Below the pieces are notes generated by a model that did no database searches, was not told the origin of the DNA, and saw only the letters and a program-made list of their open reading frames with translations. Positions 27,406-35,862 of a stretch of 64,000 nucleotides of DNA are shown piece by piece. The stretch is from Variovorax sp. PBS-H4 (GTDB lineage: Bacteria; Pseudomonadota; Gammaproteobacteria; Burkholderiales; Burkholderiaceae_C), in the NCBI RefSeq assembly GCF_901827205.1, contig NZ_LR594675.1, positions 1,984,001 through 2,048,000 of the forward strand, written 5' to 3'. Within the stretch, counting starts at the first letter, position 1. The number at the start of each line of letters is the position of its first letter. A program made the position numbers and the translations under genes.

Positions 27406-27887
27406 GCTTCACTCCTCGCGTTATTGACTTGATGATGATCGGCCCGCACGGCGGGCACGGTGGCCGCGGCGGGCACGGGGCTGTCAGGGTGCAGCAGCCG
27501 CAGCGCCATGCGCACATAGGCCTGGTCGCCATTGCCCGCGCTGCGTTCGCGATCCACCATCGGCTGCAGCACGCCGCGGGCCTCGGCGCCGCGACCGGCT
27601 TCGCTCAGGGCCAGTCCCAGGAAGGCGCAGAGCTCCGGGTCATGGGGGTGTTCGCGCAGCGCTTCGTCGCGCAGGAAGCGCGCGGCCTGCGCAGGACGGC
27701 CGGCGCCAATGTCGGCCAGCGCGAGTCCGATCAGGGGCAGAACCGTTCCGGGCCGCACCACGCGCAGCGCCGCGAAAAGGGCGGCGGCCGCGCCCTGCTG
27801 ATGCGACTGCGCCGCGAAGAAGCCGATCTGGGCGAGCAGCTGCAAGTCCTGGCGGCTCAGCGGAAAGGCGGCGGCAGCGGCAGTCAT
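27402..27887 (-). CDS. sctG: TPR-type needle chaperone, YscG-like
   Basis: A 161-residue TPR-like protein (LLAQIGFFAAQSHQQGAAAALFAALRVVRPG, later DPELCAFLGLALSEAGRGAEARGVL). It sits just before sctI, where Ysc-family clusters encode YscG, the chaperone that caps the needle subunit together with YscE. A YscE-like gene is at 50934-51179, next to sctF, which supports the pairing. It is longer than YscG (about 115 residues). It overlaps its neighbours on both sides by four bases. Confidence 0.62.
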   Translation of the reverse strand: MTAAAAAFPLSRQDLQLLAQIGFFAAQSHQQGAAAALFAALRVVRPGTVLPLIGLALADIGAGRPAQAARFLRDEALREHPHDPELCAFLGLALSEAGRGAEARGVLQPMVDRERSAGNGDQAYVRMALRLLHPDSPVPAAATVPAVRADHHQVNNARSEA

Positions 27888-28393
27888 GTGCTGGGGCCTT
27901 CGATCAGCTCGCGCAGGCCTTCGGCGCGCACCATCGCAGGTCCGTTGCCTTGTGTACGCGCCAGGGCCTCGACCCGGTCCAGCACCTGTGCGGCCTCGGT
28001 CTGGCGTTGCATGAGCAGCATCGACTCGGCCTGCATGAGTCCGCATTCGAGGAAGGCTGGATCGAGCTCGAAGGCCCGGCCGAAGGCCTCGACAGCGAAG
28101 GCAAACTGCTCCTGGCGCCTGCGGCAGATGCCCATGGCATGCCAGTACCGCGCGCGCTCGGGCCGCAGCGCGATAAGCATGTTGAACATGCGGGCGGCGC
28201 GCTCGACGGCCCCCTGCTGCAGGAGGTTGTACGCGGCGGAATAGATACTGTTGAGCTGCGGCTCCGAGAAGCGCTGCGTCGCTGTCCGGAGGCGCTGCTG
28301 CAGTTCGCGCAGCAGCGTATCCAGGTCGACGGATGCATCGGGCGCGGCGGGTTCGGCGGGCGCGGATTCGGCGCCTGGATGATGAGAGATCAT
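27884..28393 (-). CDS. LcrH/SycD-type translocator chaperone (second copy)
   Basis: A 169-residue class II chaperone with three TPR repeats (LNSIYSAAYNLLQQGAVERAARMFNMLIALRPERARYWHAMGICRRRQEQFAFAVEAFGRAFELDP). Such proteins hold the hydrophobic translocators before secretion. It is adjacent to the SctB-like gene; another copy at 31770-32285 is adjacent to SctE, the same arrangement as bcrH2 and bcrH1 around bopD-bopB in Bordetella. The start ATG at 28393 is 7 bases after the sctB stop. Confidence 0.85.
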   Translation of the reverse strand: MISHHPGAESAPAEPAAPDASVDLDTLLRELQQRLRTATQRFSEPQLNSIYSAAYNLLQQGAVERAARMFNMLIALRPERARYWHAMGICRRRQEQFAFAVEAFGRAFELDPAFLECGLMQAESMLLMQRQTEAAQVLDRVEALARTQGNGPAMVRAEGLRELIEGPST

Positions 28394-28400
28394 CTGCGGC

Positions 28401-30506
28401 TCACATCCTCTGCGCGATCGCCTGGTTCGCCTTGGCGGCGTCGAGCAGCATCCCGCTGAACGTTTGCCGCGTCTCGCCGAGACCGGCGTACATGTTGTCG
28501 GCAAACGTGCTGTAGATGCCCTGGCCAATCTGAAGGATGTCGAACTGCTTGCCGGTATAGCGCGCTTCGGCGCTAAGGTCGGCGGCAATCTGCTTGAGTT
28601 GGGCTTCCCCCAGGTTCGCGAACCCCCCCAGGACCTTGCCAATGGCGTCCAATCCCGTGCGCCACGCTGCGGCTTCCTCGGTCGCGGCCCTCGCCTTGTT
28701 CAGTATTTCCTCTACCACCTTCAAGCCGTCGTCGATCTTTTTGTCTTTCGCGTCGAAGTCGGCGTCCTGCTTCTTCTTGGCGGCCACTAGCATGACCTCG
28801 TCCCTGTTGAGCTTGATCCTGGTTTCCTCGATCTCGGATTCCTGTTCGTTCAGGCGGGTTTCGGCGGCGTCGAGCTTTTCGATGGGAGAGGTGGACTCGA
28901 GTTCATCGCGCTCCTTATTCAGGGCATTGCGTTCCGTCCTGAGATCTGCTGATGTGGATTTCAGCTCGCCAGCCAGCATGGTCTGCCTCTCTTCGAACCC
29001 CGGCAGTCTGGCTTTTGCGGCAGCAACGTGCGCGGCGGAACCGTTGCCCGCGATGATTTCTCTGGCAGTGGCGACCTCCTGGTCATTGGTCTCGATCTCG
29101 CGCTCTAGATCGGCCTTCTTGTCCTCGAGCTCCTTGACGCTTTTCTCGTGCCGTTTCACGCCGTTGATGAGGTCTTGGCGCGTGGCCCTCGCCTCCGACA
29201 TGAGTCCGTCCAGTTTCGCGTCGATGTCATTTTGCTTGGTCTTCAGGGACGCGATCTCCGCATTCTTGGCGTCCAGCGCGTCTTTGGCCTGCTTCTCCTG
29301 GGCAGCAAGCGTTCGTCCTTCGGTGGTCAATCGTTCGATTTCGCTCTGATCGACCTTCTTCCCGGCGTTGGCGCGTCCGGTGAGATTGTCCTGTTCCTCG
29401 ATCAGGCGAGTCTTCTGGGCATCGATATCGACAACCGTCTGCTGGAGCTGGGCCTTCTCTCGCTGCTTCGTTGCGATGTCGGTTTGAACCGCGTCGCGGT
29501 CGCGCTCCAGGAACGGCGCTGCGGCGGCAGATCCGCCCCTTGCCGTTGTGTCGAGCAGCGTGTCGCGCTCGGCCTGCAGTCTGGCAACTTCGTCTTTCTG
29601 GAGCACATGTTGGTCTTGCAGGTGTGAACGGTAAACATCCACATCGACGCCGTCCGGGGCAGTAGCGCCGTCTGAGTCGTCCAGCTGCTTCAACTCCTTC
29701 GCGATTTTCTGCTCTTCCTGCTTGGCGGAGTCCAGCGTTCCCTCTTTGCGCTCCAGCTCCGCCTCGGCGGCATCGTCCGCGGCATCCTTCTTGTCGATCA
29801 GGACCTTTTCGCGTAGCTCGACGATCTCACCCTTGGTTTTCTTGGCGTCGTCCTCCAGCTTCTTGAGGTCCGTCTTCCTAGTCTCGATGGCCTCGGACCT
29901 TTTCTCAAAAGTGGTGTCGCTCTCGTCGCGGATCTTCGCCAAGTCGTCCTTCTCCTGCTTCAGCTTTTCTTCGTCGCGCTTGGCGCTAGCGGTCAGCTTT
30001 TCTCCTTGCGCCATCTTGGCAAAGCTCGCGATGCCTGCGCCCCCGCCGGCTGCGCCTGTCACGATCTGAGCGATGGCGCCTGCGATGTCGGCGTCGCGCT
30101 GCGCAGCGTTGGCTTTCTGGGTGTCCTCGCGTTCCTGAAATGCCTTGAGCACCATGTCCTGCACCTGGCTCTGGCTCATCTCCAGGCCCATCTTGCGCAT
30201 CTCTCGTTCCACCTTCAGGCAGATCAGCATGGCAATGGCGATGATGCCGCCGATGTCGATGTCGAGCTTGTCCATCATCTCGTCAGTGAGCGCCCCCAGC
30301 GGGCCGTCGGGCGGCAATGGGGTGGACGGAAGGATTCTGTAGGCCGAGGTCGGGTAGCGCGCCAGGATCTTGACGAAGTCATCGAGGTCGGGCTCGGTGC
30401 CGCTCGCGGCGAGCCTGGCCAGCTCCAGCTGGTCGATGTCGGAGATTTTGGTGGGATCGACGGCGTAGTTCTTGCCGGGAAGGGAAAAAATAAGTGCGTA
30501 GGTCAT
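28401..30506 (-). CDS. sctB: SctB-like minor translocator with a giant coiled-coil insertion
   Basis: A 701-residue protein in the position of yopD/bopD. The N-terminal 170 residues look like a minor translocator: one hydrophobic segment (GGIIAIAMLICLK, 86-98), then the amphipathic EREMRKMGLEMSQSQVQDMV and GAIAQIVTGAAGGGAGIASF. The last 80 residues (FDILQIGQGIYSTFADNMYAGLGETRQTF) fit the family's C-terminus. Between them, about 170-615, is an almost unbroken charged coiled coil rich in Glu, Lys, Asp and Ala. Usual SctB proteins are about 200-400 residues. The identity rests on gene order and the two ends. It is likely partnered by the LcrH-type chaperone just downstream. Confidence 0.7.
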   Translation of the reverse strand: MTYALIFSLPGKNYAVDPTKISDIDQLELARLAASGTEPDLDDFVKILARYPTSAYRILPSTPLPPDGPLGALTDEMMDKLDIDIGGIIAIAMLICLKVEREMRKMGLEMSQSQVQDMVLKAFQEREDTQKANAAQRDADIAGAIAQIVTGAAGGGAGIASFAKMAQGEKLTASAKRDEEKLKQEKDDLAKIRDESDTTFEKRSEAIETRKTDLKKLEDDAKKTKGEIVELREKVLIDKKDAADDAAEAELERKEGTLDSAKQEEQKIAKELKQLDDSDGATAPDGVDVDVYRSHLQDQHVLQKDEVARLQAERDTLLDTTARGGSAAAAPFLERDRDAVQTDIATKQREKAQLQQTVVDIDAQKTRLIEEQDNLTGRANAGKKVDQSEIERLTTEGRTLAAQEKQAKDALDAKNAEIASLKTKQNDIDAKLDGLMSEARATRQDLINGVKRHEKSVKELEDKKADLEREIETNDQEVATAREIIAGNGSAAHVAAAKARLPGFEERQTMLAGELKSTSADLRTERNALNKERDELESTSPIEKLDAAETRLNEQESEIEETRIKLNRDEVMLVAAKKKQDADFDAKDKKIDDGLKVVEEILNKARAATEEAAAWRTGLDAIGKVLGGFANLGEAQLKQIAADLSAEARYTGKQFDILQIGQGIYSTFADNMYAGLGETRQTFSGMLLDAAKANQAIAQRM

Positions 30507-30521
30507 TCGTGTTTCTCCTTG

Positions 30522-31766
30522 TCAAGACGCCGTCTGATTGATCTTGCGCGCGATGGAGTCGCGCACGTCGCCGAGCTCCTTCACCTGCTCGCTCATGGCG
30601 TCATAGGTTTCGCTCATGATGGCCACCAGCTTCTTGCATGACGCTTCCAGCTCGCGCAGGATCACCATGGCTACCTTCATCTTCTTCTCGTAGAAGAACT
30701 GCTCCGCCGTGGCGTTGGAACTCTCGAACTGCAGCTGCGCGATGTCGATGCCGTTCTTGCCCTGGGCGATGTCGCTGGCGCCGCCCACGATCTCGGTGGC
30801 TGACGAAAGGCCCTCGGACAGGCGGCCAAACCGCTCCCAGGTCTTCTGGCTGGCCTGGATCCCGAGGCGCACGGACTTCGTGCTCTTCTCGACCGCCTCG
30901 GCGGCGTTCTTTCCGGCGTTCACCATCGCCCTGACGCCGCAGCCGATCATGGCGACAGCAATTCCGATCTCGATGACCAGCGTCACGGCCAGTCTTTCCT
31001 TTCCCATCTCGTCTTCCGTCATGACCCTCATGAAAGGGTTCTTCTCGCGCGCGGCCAGCACTTGTTCCTTGCTCATGACCTTGCCGGTGGCGTCGATGAT
31101 GTGGCCGTTGTCGTCCGTGCGCAGGATGCCGCCGTCGGCGACCACTTTGGCCTGCGCCATCTCGACGGCGAGTCCCCAGGAGAGACTCAACTGGTGCTCC
31201 TTGCCCATGGCATCCGTCGTGGTGATCTTTTTGCCGTCCATCTGCGCCTGCTTGATGGCCGTGTTGGTCAGGGTTTGCACGGCCATCACGACCCCGACCA
31301 CGGCAAGGCCGACTGCGAGGCCACCGGTGACCACCGCGGCGCCTACGGCAGCCAGTACGGCGCCGATGACTGCCGCGACGGCCGACAGCCATTCGAGAAC
31401 CATGGCCTTCTTGGCCGCTTCGGCAGCTTCCTTTGCCTTCTCGTCAGCCACCCTTTGCTGTTCCTGTGCCTTTTCGAAATCGGCCTTCTTCTGTAGTTTG
31501 TTGTTCTCGATCGAATCGAGATGGACCTTCATCTGAAGCGCGGTGAAAGTCGACTGCAGTGACGCTATGTAGCAGGAGATGCTGTCGATCTTGAGGTCCG
31601 GGGCGTCCAGTGTGGGAGGCCGCACGGTCTGCATCCACGCGGCGCCTGACGACGGTACATCCGCCAGCGCCAGCAGCGGTGCCTTGATGCCGATCGACGT
31701 CGCGGTGAAATCTCCCCACAGGCCGGTGAGGTTGACAAGGGGAGGAGAAGAATCGACTTTAGGCAT
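30522..31766 (-). CDS. sctE: SctE, major hydrophobic translocator (YopB/BopB-like)
   Basis: A 414-residue pore-forming translocator. A coiled coil (about 85-120, KLQKKADFEKAQEQQRVADE) precedes a long hydrophobic hairpin at about 124-164 (GAVLAAVGAAVVTGGLAVGL). A second membrane segment is at about 262-282 (AVTLVIEIGIAVAMIGCGVR), and an amphipathic helical C-terminus follows. Two separated membrane regions are the hallmark of YopB/IpaB/SipB. It lies between the SctB-like gene and an LcrH-type chaperone gene. Confidence 0.88.
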   Translation of the reverse strand: MPKVDSSPPLVNLTGLWGDFTATSIGIKAPLLALADVPSSGAAWMQTVRPPTLDAPDLKIDSISCYIASLQSTFTALQMKVHLDSIENNKLQKKADFEKAQEQQRVADEKAKEAAEAAKKAMVLEWLSAVAAVIGAVLAAVGAAVVTGGLAVGLAVVGVVMAVQTLTNTAIKQAQMDGKKITTTDAMGKEHQLSLSWGLAVEMAQAKVVADGGILRTDDNGHIIDATGKVMSKEQVLAAREKNPFMRVMTEDEMGKERLAVTLVIEIGIAVAMIGCGVRAMVNAGKNAAEAVEKSTKSVRLGIQASQKTWERFGRLSEGLSSATEIVGGASDIAQGKNGIDIAQLQFESSNATAEQFFYEKKMKVAMVILRELEASCKKLVAIMSETYDAMSEQVKELGDVRDSIARKINQTAS

Positions 31767-31769
31767 GGC

Positions 31770-32285
31770 TCAGTTCCTTGGAGGGCTGTCGGGAGTGGAG
31801 TCGGGGGCACGGGTGTCCAACAGAGCCACCATCGCCTCGAGTCGAGGGACATGGTGGTTGTGGTGCGCATGCGCGCGCGCCTGGACGATCGCGTAGTCCA
31901 GCGCCTTGCGCGCCTGCGGACGCTCGCCGCGCGCGAGGTGACATTCGGCGATGTGCATCACCGGCGCCGGGTCGGTCAGGTCGAGTATGGAAGCGATGCT
32001 GTAGTACTTGAGCGCGTCCGCATGCTGCTGCTGCATCTGCAGGCACGCCGCCATGCCCATGTGATAGCGGCGGTCCCAGTGGTCGCAGATCACCAGGAAG
32101 CCGAAAAAGCGCATGGCTTCGGTGTACTTCCCCTGGCTGTAGTTGGTGTAGCCGAGGTGGTACATGGCCTTCTGGACCTCGGGCGATTGATCGGGCAGCG
32201 GACCGAGCGTCTGGCCCGAGGCCAGATGCTCCAGCATCGGCTGAATCATCTCGAGGTCGAATCGATCGGGATCGAAGTGCATCAT
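31770..32285 (-). CDS. LcrH/SycD-type translocator chaperone (first copy)
   Basis: A 171-residue TPR protein of the LcrH/SycD/IpgC family: MYHLGYTNYSQGKYTEAMRFFGFLVICDHWDRRYHMGMAACLQMQQQHADALKYYSIASILDLTDPAPVMHIAEC. This matches the family pattern very closely. It should hold SctE, encoded three bases downstream, in a soluble state, and may feed back on regulation as in other systems. Its start overlaps the previous stop (ATGA). Confidence 0.92.
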   Translation of the reverse strand: MMHFDPDRFDLEMIQPMLEHLASGQTLGPLPDQSPEVQKAMYHLGYTNYSQGKYTEAMRFFGFLVICDHWDRRYHMGMAACLQMQQQHADALKYYSIASILDLTDPAPVMHIAECHLARGERPQARKALDYAIVQARAHAHHNHHVPRLEAMVALLDTRAPDSTPDSPPRN

Positions 32286-32866
32286 TCGCCAAGTGCACGG
32301 AGGATGGCCTGCGCCTGAGTGCCCGCCTTCTGCATCGACGCGGTGGACGCCTCGATGTTGTTATTGAGGTTGGTCATCAGCGTATTGAGCCGCAGCTGCT
32401 GTTCCTGCGATACGCTGTTGAGGTCGTCGACGTCCATCTGCAGGTTCTTGAGCGCCGTGCCGCACTCTTCGACCGTCAGGTGCCACTCCCAAGGAGGCTG
32501 TGTGGTGAGGCTTGTGTAGGCGGCGGGATCAGATCCCATATTCGCGGCCAGGAGAAAGGCGGCTCTGAAGTCCTTCACTTCCTCTTCCGTTTTGCCGGTG
32601 AAGATCGTGTATTGATTGCCAGTCCCAGGCGCCAGGGGGCCAGCGTACTGGAGCACGTCGTTCAGCTTGGACATGTAGTCATGGTCCCTGGTCATGGCGT
32701 CCGCGGTCCCTCTGACTTTGACGGTCTGTGCGGACAGGACCTTGCCCAGCGCGACAGCCAGCAGCAGGAAGGCTCGCGCCCCTCTCCGCATGGAGTCCGT
32801 CACTGGCTCGGTGCCGTCGAGGAATGCCTGATAGTTCTTCTGGAACTCGGATACTGGTGGCGGCAT
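32282..32866 (-). CDS. Candidate filament/tip protein, Bsp22/EspA-like
   Basis: A 194-residue protein with no membrane helix beyond one short hydrophobic patch (AFLLLAVALGKVL). Its C-terminal coiled coil (NLQMDVDDLNSVSQEQQLRL, then NTLMTNLNNNIEASTASMQK) resembles the C-terminal helix of EspA/SseB/Bsp22 filament proteins. It sits directly upstream of the LcrH-type gene, where Bordetella encodes Bsp22. I infer an extracellular filament or needle-tip role. The start ATG at 32866 was preferred for its AAGGAT ribosome site; ATG 32887 has none. Confidence 0.5.
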   Translation of the reverse strand: MPPPVSEFQKNYQAFLDGTEPVTDSMRRGARAFLLLAVALGKVLSAQTVKVRGTADAMTRDHDYMSKLNDVLQYAGPLAPGTGNQYTIFTGKTEEEVKDFRAAFLLAANMGSDPAAYTSLTTQPPWEWHLTVEECGTALKNLQMDVDDLNSVSQEQQLRLNTLMTNLNNNIEASTASMQKAGTQAQAILRALGE

Positions 32867-32870
32867 GGCG

Positions 32871-33689
32871 TCATCCTTTGCGGACATCCGGGGAGCCGGA
32901 TGGCGTGTCTTGCAGTTGATCGAGAAACGCTTCCGCATGGCGCTCGTCGTAGCGCCTCTGCTGGTCCTTGGCCAGTTCCGCGAATGGGCGGTCCTGCCGG
33001 ACCTCGCGCAGCAGTTCGCCGGAAAGTCCGGTCAGCCGCGCGCCCTGGACACTCAACTCGGCGCTTGCTTCGTCGATCTTGTCTTTTAGATCGGCGCTCA
33101 GATCCGCGATGTCCGCGTCCTTGGCGCAGTACGCCCCCTCGCTCTGGTAGACCGCAACGTAGCTCGTCTTCTGATCGTTCCCGGCGCCGGTCTTTCGCGC
33201 GTAGTAGTCGATGCCGTCCTGGGTGTAGGCGAGCGGGTAGTCGCCACGGATCGTCGCGACATCTTCCGGCGACGTGAGGACTGGATGCGAAGCCGCGCCA
33301 GGAGCGCTCGACGTTTCGTAGCTGTAGAGCCACGTTTCCTGCGGCAGTGTCAGGCCGGAGTATCCAAGTGCTTGCAGGTCGGCCACGATCGTGGCGTCCG
33401 GCGCCTGCTGGGGAGGCAAGCCCTTGGCGCCGGCAGAAAAGGTGGCCAGTACCTTGCTCGTGCCGCCCGGCGTGTCGGGCAGTGCCTGCAGGCGCGACGC
33501 CAGGTCGTCGTATTGGTAAACCTGCATTGCGATCCGTATTTGGGCTGCGGTCGCGTCGATAGTGCTGCCCAATGCCTTGGAGATGGCCCCGTAACGAAGC
33601 GCCTGCAGGGCCCGATAGACCGCTAGCGGATCGTCGCCCTTCGTAATGTCGGTTTGGGCGATGGCGGCGCTGAGTGCGTTGATCGTCAT
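32871..33689 (-). CDS. Unrecognised protein of the translocon operon
   Basis: A 272-residue soluble protein that I do not recognise. The start at 33689 has a strong GGAAGGAG site. The N-terminal part is Ala/Leu-rich helix (AVYRALQALRYGAISKALG). The middle (YPLAYTQDGIDYYARKTGAGNDQKTSYVAVYQSEGAYCAK) looks like a small beta-rich module. The C-terminus is charged helix. It is co-transcribed with the translocon genes, so it is probably a secreted protein or an accessory of the tip, but nothing in the sequence fixes this. Confidence 0.55.
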   Translation of the reverse strand: MTINALSAAIAQTDITKGDDPLAVYRALQALRYGAISKALGSTIDATAAQIRIAMQVYQYDDLASRLQALPDTPGGTSKVLATFSAGAKGLPPQQAPDATIVADLQALGYSGLTLPQETWLYSYETSSAPGAASHPVLTSPEDVATIRGDYPLAYTQDGIDYYARKTGAGNDQKTSYVAVYQSEGAYCAKDADIADLSADLKDKIDEASAELSVQGARLTGLSGELLREVRQDRPFAELAKDQQRRYDERHAEAFLDQLQDTPSGSPDVRKG

Positions 33690-33726
33690 GAGAGCTCCTT
33701 CCTTCGTTGCTGTTGTGTGGGTCGCC

Positions 33727-34023
33727 TCAGATCCGGCCGCCGCGAAGCGCGACGCGCCGGACAACGGGCCTCGTTTTGCCCGGTGCCTTGTGTCGCTGGA
33801 CTTCGTCCTCGATGGCGCGGAGCTGCTCGTCGACCTCTGCCCGGGCCTTCTGCACGGCGTCTTCGCCGCCGAGCCGGCGCAGCTCTTGCAGGCACTTCTC
33901 TTCGTCGAAACCTTGTTCGGCGAAGAACCGATCGGCCTTGCCCAGGGTCTCTTGAGCCTTGGCGACCAGCTTTCGCGCCTGATCGATGGCTGCCTTGATA
34001 TCGGGAAAATCGGGTTGGCTCAT
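33727..34023 (-). CDS. Small helical protein of the translocon operon
   Basis: A 98-residue, almost fully helical, charged protein (IKAAIDQARKLVAKAQETLGKADRFF, then a second helix) with a basic Arg/Gly tail. I do not recognise a family. Its size and heptad-like pattern would suit a chaperone for one of the flanking secreted proteins, as small coiled-coil chaperones do for EspA-type filaments; this is inference from context only. Confidence 0.55.
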   Translation of the reverse strand: MSQPDFPDIKAAIDQARKLVAKAQETLGKADRFFAEQGFDEEKCLQELRRLGGEDAVQKARAEVDEQLRAIEDEVQRHKAPGKTRPVVRRVALRGGRI

Positions 34024-34087
34024 GTCGGTGGATTGGGATGGGTTGTCTTGAATGAGGACGCGAAGAAGGCAGACGGATGCACCTCTG

Positions 34088-34900
34088 CTACCTGACGAGG
34101 CCTGCCAGCACCTTTCTCATGGCTTCGATCAAAGCTTGCAGGAACCCGATCATTCGGTCGTATTGCTCCGTGACGTTCTGCAAGTACGCCATCTGCGTCT
34201 GGGACTGCTTGGTGAGATCGTCCTTGAGAGCGCTGAGCGAACCGATCCAGGTGGGCAGCAGCGATTTCATGTCGGTCACTGTGTACTTCGTCTGGCTCAA
34301 GTCGACGTCCCACTCTTGCCACGATTCCGGGTCCACCACGACGACCTGGCCGTGAGGGGGCGGGTGCAGATCCGCAGGAGGATGGCGCAAATTGAAGTAC
34401 GTGCCGTCAGGCCGTTCGTAGACGCCTTCATCGCCGCTCGATGGATTCCAGTTGGGATACTCGGGAGGCACGCGCTTGATGTCTTCCAGATCGACGTCCA
34501 CGAGGGTCTGGCGTATATCGATGACGTACCCCTGGTCGGCATACACCTTGGGCAAGGTGGTCGCAAACTCCATGTGGACCTGGTCGGGCGTCGCCTGGAT
34601 GATGCCGGAGTCGTACAGCATCATGAGATCCTGGGCAGTGGGGCGGTTCGCGGCCCAGTTCTGGATCGAGCCGGACAGCGTTTCGATCGTCGTCAGAGCA
34701 TGAGCGTCCCATTCGACCTCGGCCGAGTAGCCGTTGAGCTCCTTTGCGGAACTGACCATGAGTTTCGCGACTTGGCCTATGCCGACGCGCATCGAGTAGG
34801 CGTCTGAGTAGTCGCCGTCGGCGTCGGGGCCCGCTCTGTCGATCGTCCACACCTTGTTGGAGTTAGGGAGCGTGATTTCGACAGGTGTACTTTGTCCCAT
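34088..34900 (-). CDS. Candidate hydrophilic translocator/tip protein
   Basis: A 270-residue soluble protein, first gene of the translocon/ATPase operon. The C-terminal 60 residues (WIGSLSALKDDLTKQSQTQM, then LQNVTEQYDRMIGFLQALIEAM) form a long amphipathic helix resembling the C-terminal helix of tip/filament proteins (IpaD/SipD and EspA/SseB groups). The middle contains a Pro-rich segment (HPPADLHPPPHG) and a beta-like region. Start ATG at 34900; a promoter motif lies 54 bases upstream. It could be SctA, but there is a second candidate at 32282-32866. Confidence 0.45.
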   Translation of the reverse strand: MGQSTPVEITLPNSNKVWTIDRAGPDADGDYSDAYSMRVGIGQVAKLMVSSAKELNGYSAEVEWDAHALTTIETLSGSIQNWAANRPTAQDLMMLYDSGIIQATPDQVHMEFATTLPKVYADQGYVIDIRQTLVDVDLEDIKRVPPEYPNWNPSSGDEGVYERPDGTYFNLRHPPADLHPPPHGQVVVVDPESWQEWDVDLSQTKYTVTDMKSLLPTWIGSLSALKDDLTKQSQTQMAYLQNVTEQYDRMIGFLQALIEAMRKVLAGLVR

Positions 34901-34954
34901 TGATATCTCCGATTTCAGGGCGGGCCAGCCGAGAATGTGGCCCGTCACCAATAC

Positions 34955-34979
34955 GTACCCGCGAACGGGACCTGGTTCC
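34955..34979 (-). promoter_or_regulatory. Near-match ECF-type promoter (translocon/ATPase operon)
   Basis: On the minus strand GGAACC (34979-34974) is followed after 13 bases by GGGTAC, matching four of six positions of the CGTTAC box seen in the other three copies. It lies 54 bases before the first gene of the long operon that ends with sctN. The identical -35 box and spacing make it a credible, perhaps weaker, member of the set. Confidence 0.6.
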
Positions 34980-34986
34980 CGGTCTG

Positions 34987-35862
34987 CTAGATGGATTCAA
35001 GCAAGTGCAATGGGAGGGACTCGGGCATGTTCCGCTGCGCGAGGAGCTGCGCTTGCACGACCTGGGCCGCGCCGGCTTCCGCGGCCACGATCTCTTGTCG
35101 GTCCGACTGGTGGTGGCGGTCCTGCCGCAGGCCTTCGTCGGGTTCGGTCGCCAGGGAAAGCTCCTCGTTCTCCGGCATCTCCGGCATCTCTGGCGATTCG
35201 GGCGATTCGGGCGCGGTCGGCCGTGCCATGTCTGCCTTGCTGGCGGCGCCGACTCCCTCGACACGCGGTGCCGGTGGCGTCTTGCTGCTGGCTTCGGTCC
35301 CCGACGGTGGCAACTGCTGTGCCGGCGGGGCGGCCGCCTGCTCTTGTGTCACGGCCCTGGTGGCGTCCTCGCGCATCTTCATTTCCATCTGCAGCTTGCG
35401 CTTGAGCCGCACACTGAGGACGCGCGGGTCGGGCAGTGCCGGCGGCTCTGGCGTCTCCGGCGTCTCCGGTGCGGCAAATCGGGCGGCAGCGTCCTGATCC
35501 TCATCCTCGTCTGCGGCCTCGTTCGGAGCGCGGCCGGCCTTGGCTTCGGTGGCACCCGTGAAATGGCCCTGCTGCTGCGATTCGAATGCGTCGTCGGGCG
35601 ACCGCGCCGTGCCGGCCTCCGCTTCGTCCAGCGGCTCGGCCTGCCGCTCGCCTGCCGGCGCTGCATTGAAGCGCGGGTTCAGCGGGGACGGGGCGACCGG
35701 GGACTGTTCCGGTACCGCGCGGGGCATGTCGTTCGCTCCCTGCAGCAGCGCCTCGAAGTGATTTTGTTCAACTGCATGGAGGCCAAGCGCCATGGCGTTG
35801 GGACGCGTCTTGATCAGGACCGGCGGCTGATGCTTGTCTCTTCTGTCTATCCGGTCGCTCAT
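34987..35862 (-). CDS. Disordered Pro/Glu-rich protein of unknown function
   Basis: A 291-residue protein of low complexity, rich in Pro, Glu, Ala and Gln, with short Pro-Glu-X runs (ETPETPEPP; ESPESPEMPEMPE). A short helical, basic segment (DPRVLSVRLKRKLQMEMKMRED) lies near the middle and a more ordered C-terminus (EIVAAEAGAAQVVQAQLLAQ) follows. The gene is real rather than a shadow because its start overlaps the stop of the GNAT gene (ATGA) and it ends an operon. It may be a ruler, a linker or a secreted protein, but no family is recognised. A dedicated SctP candidate exists at 42956-43456. Confidence 0.6.
   Translation of the reverse strand: MSDRIDRRDKHQPPVLIKTRPNAMALGLHAVEQNHFEALLQGANDMPRAVPEQSPVAPSPLNPRFNAAPAGERQAEPLDEAEAGTARSPDDAFESQQQGHFTGATEAKAGRAPNEAADEDEDQDAAARFAAPETPETPEPPALPDPRVLSVRLKRKLQMEMKMREDATRAVTQEQAAAPPAQQLPPSGTEASSKTPPAPRVEGVGAASKADMARPTAPESPESPEMPEMPENEELSLATEPDEGLRQDRHHQSDRQEIVAAEAGAAQVVQAQLLAQRNMPESLPLHLLESI

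Noticed and set aside
34141..34170. A GGAACC within 34142-34147 as another promoter.
   Set aside because: It lies inside a coding region, is on the plus strand with no plus-strand gene ahead, and lacks the second box at the right spacing.
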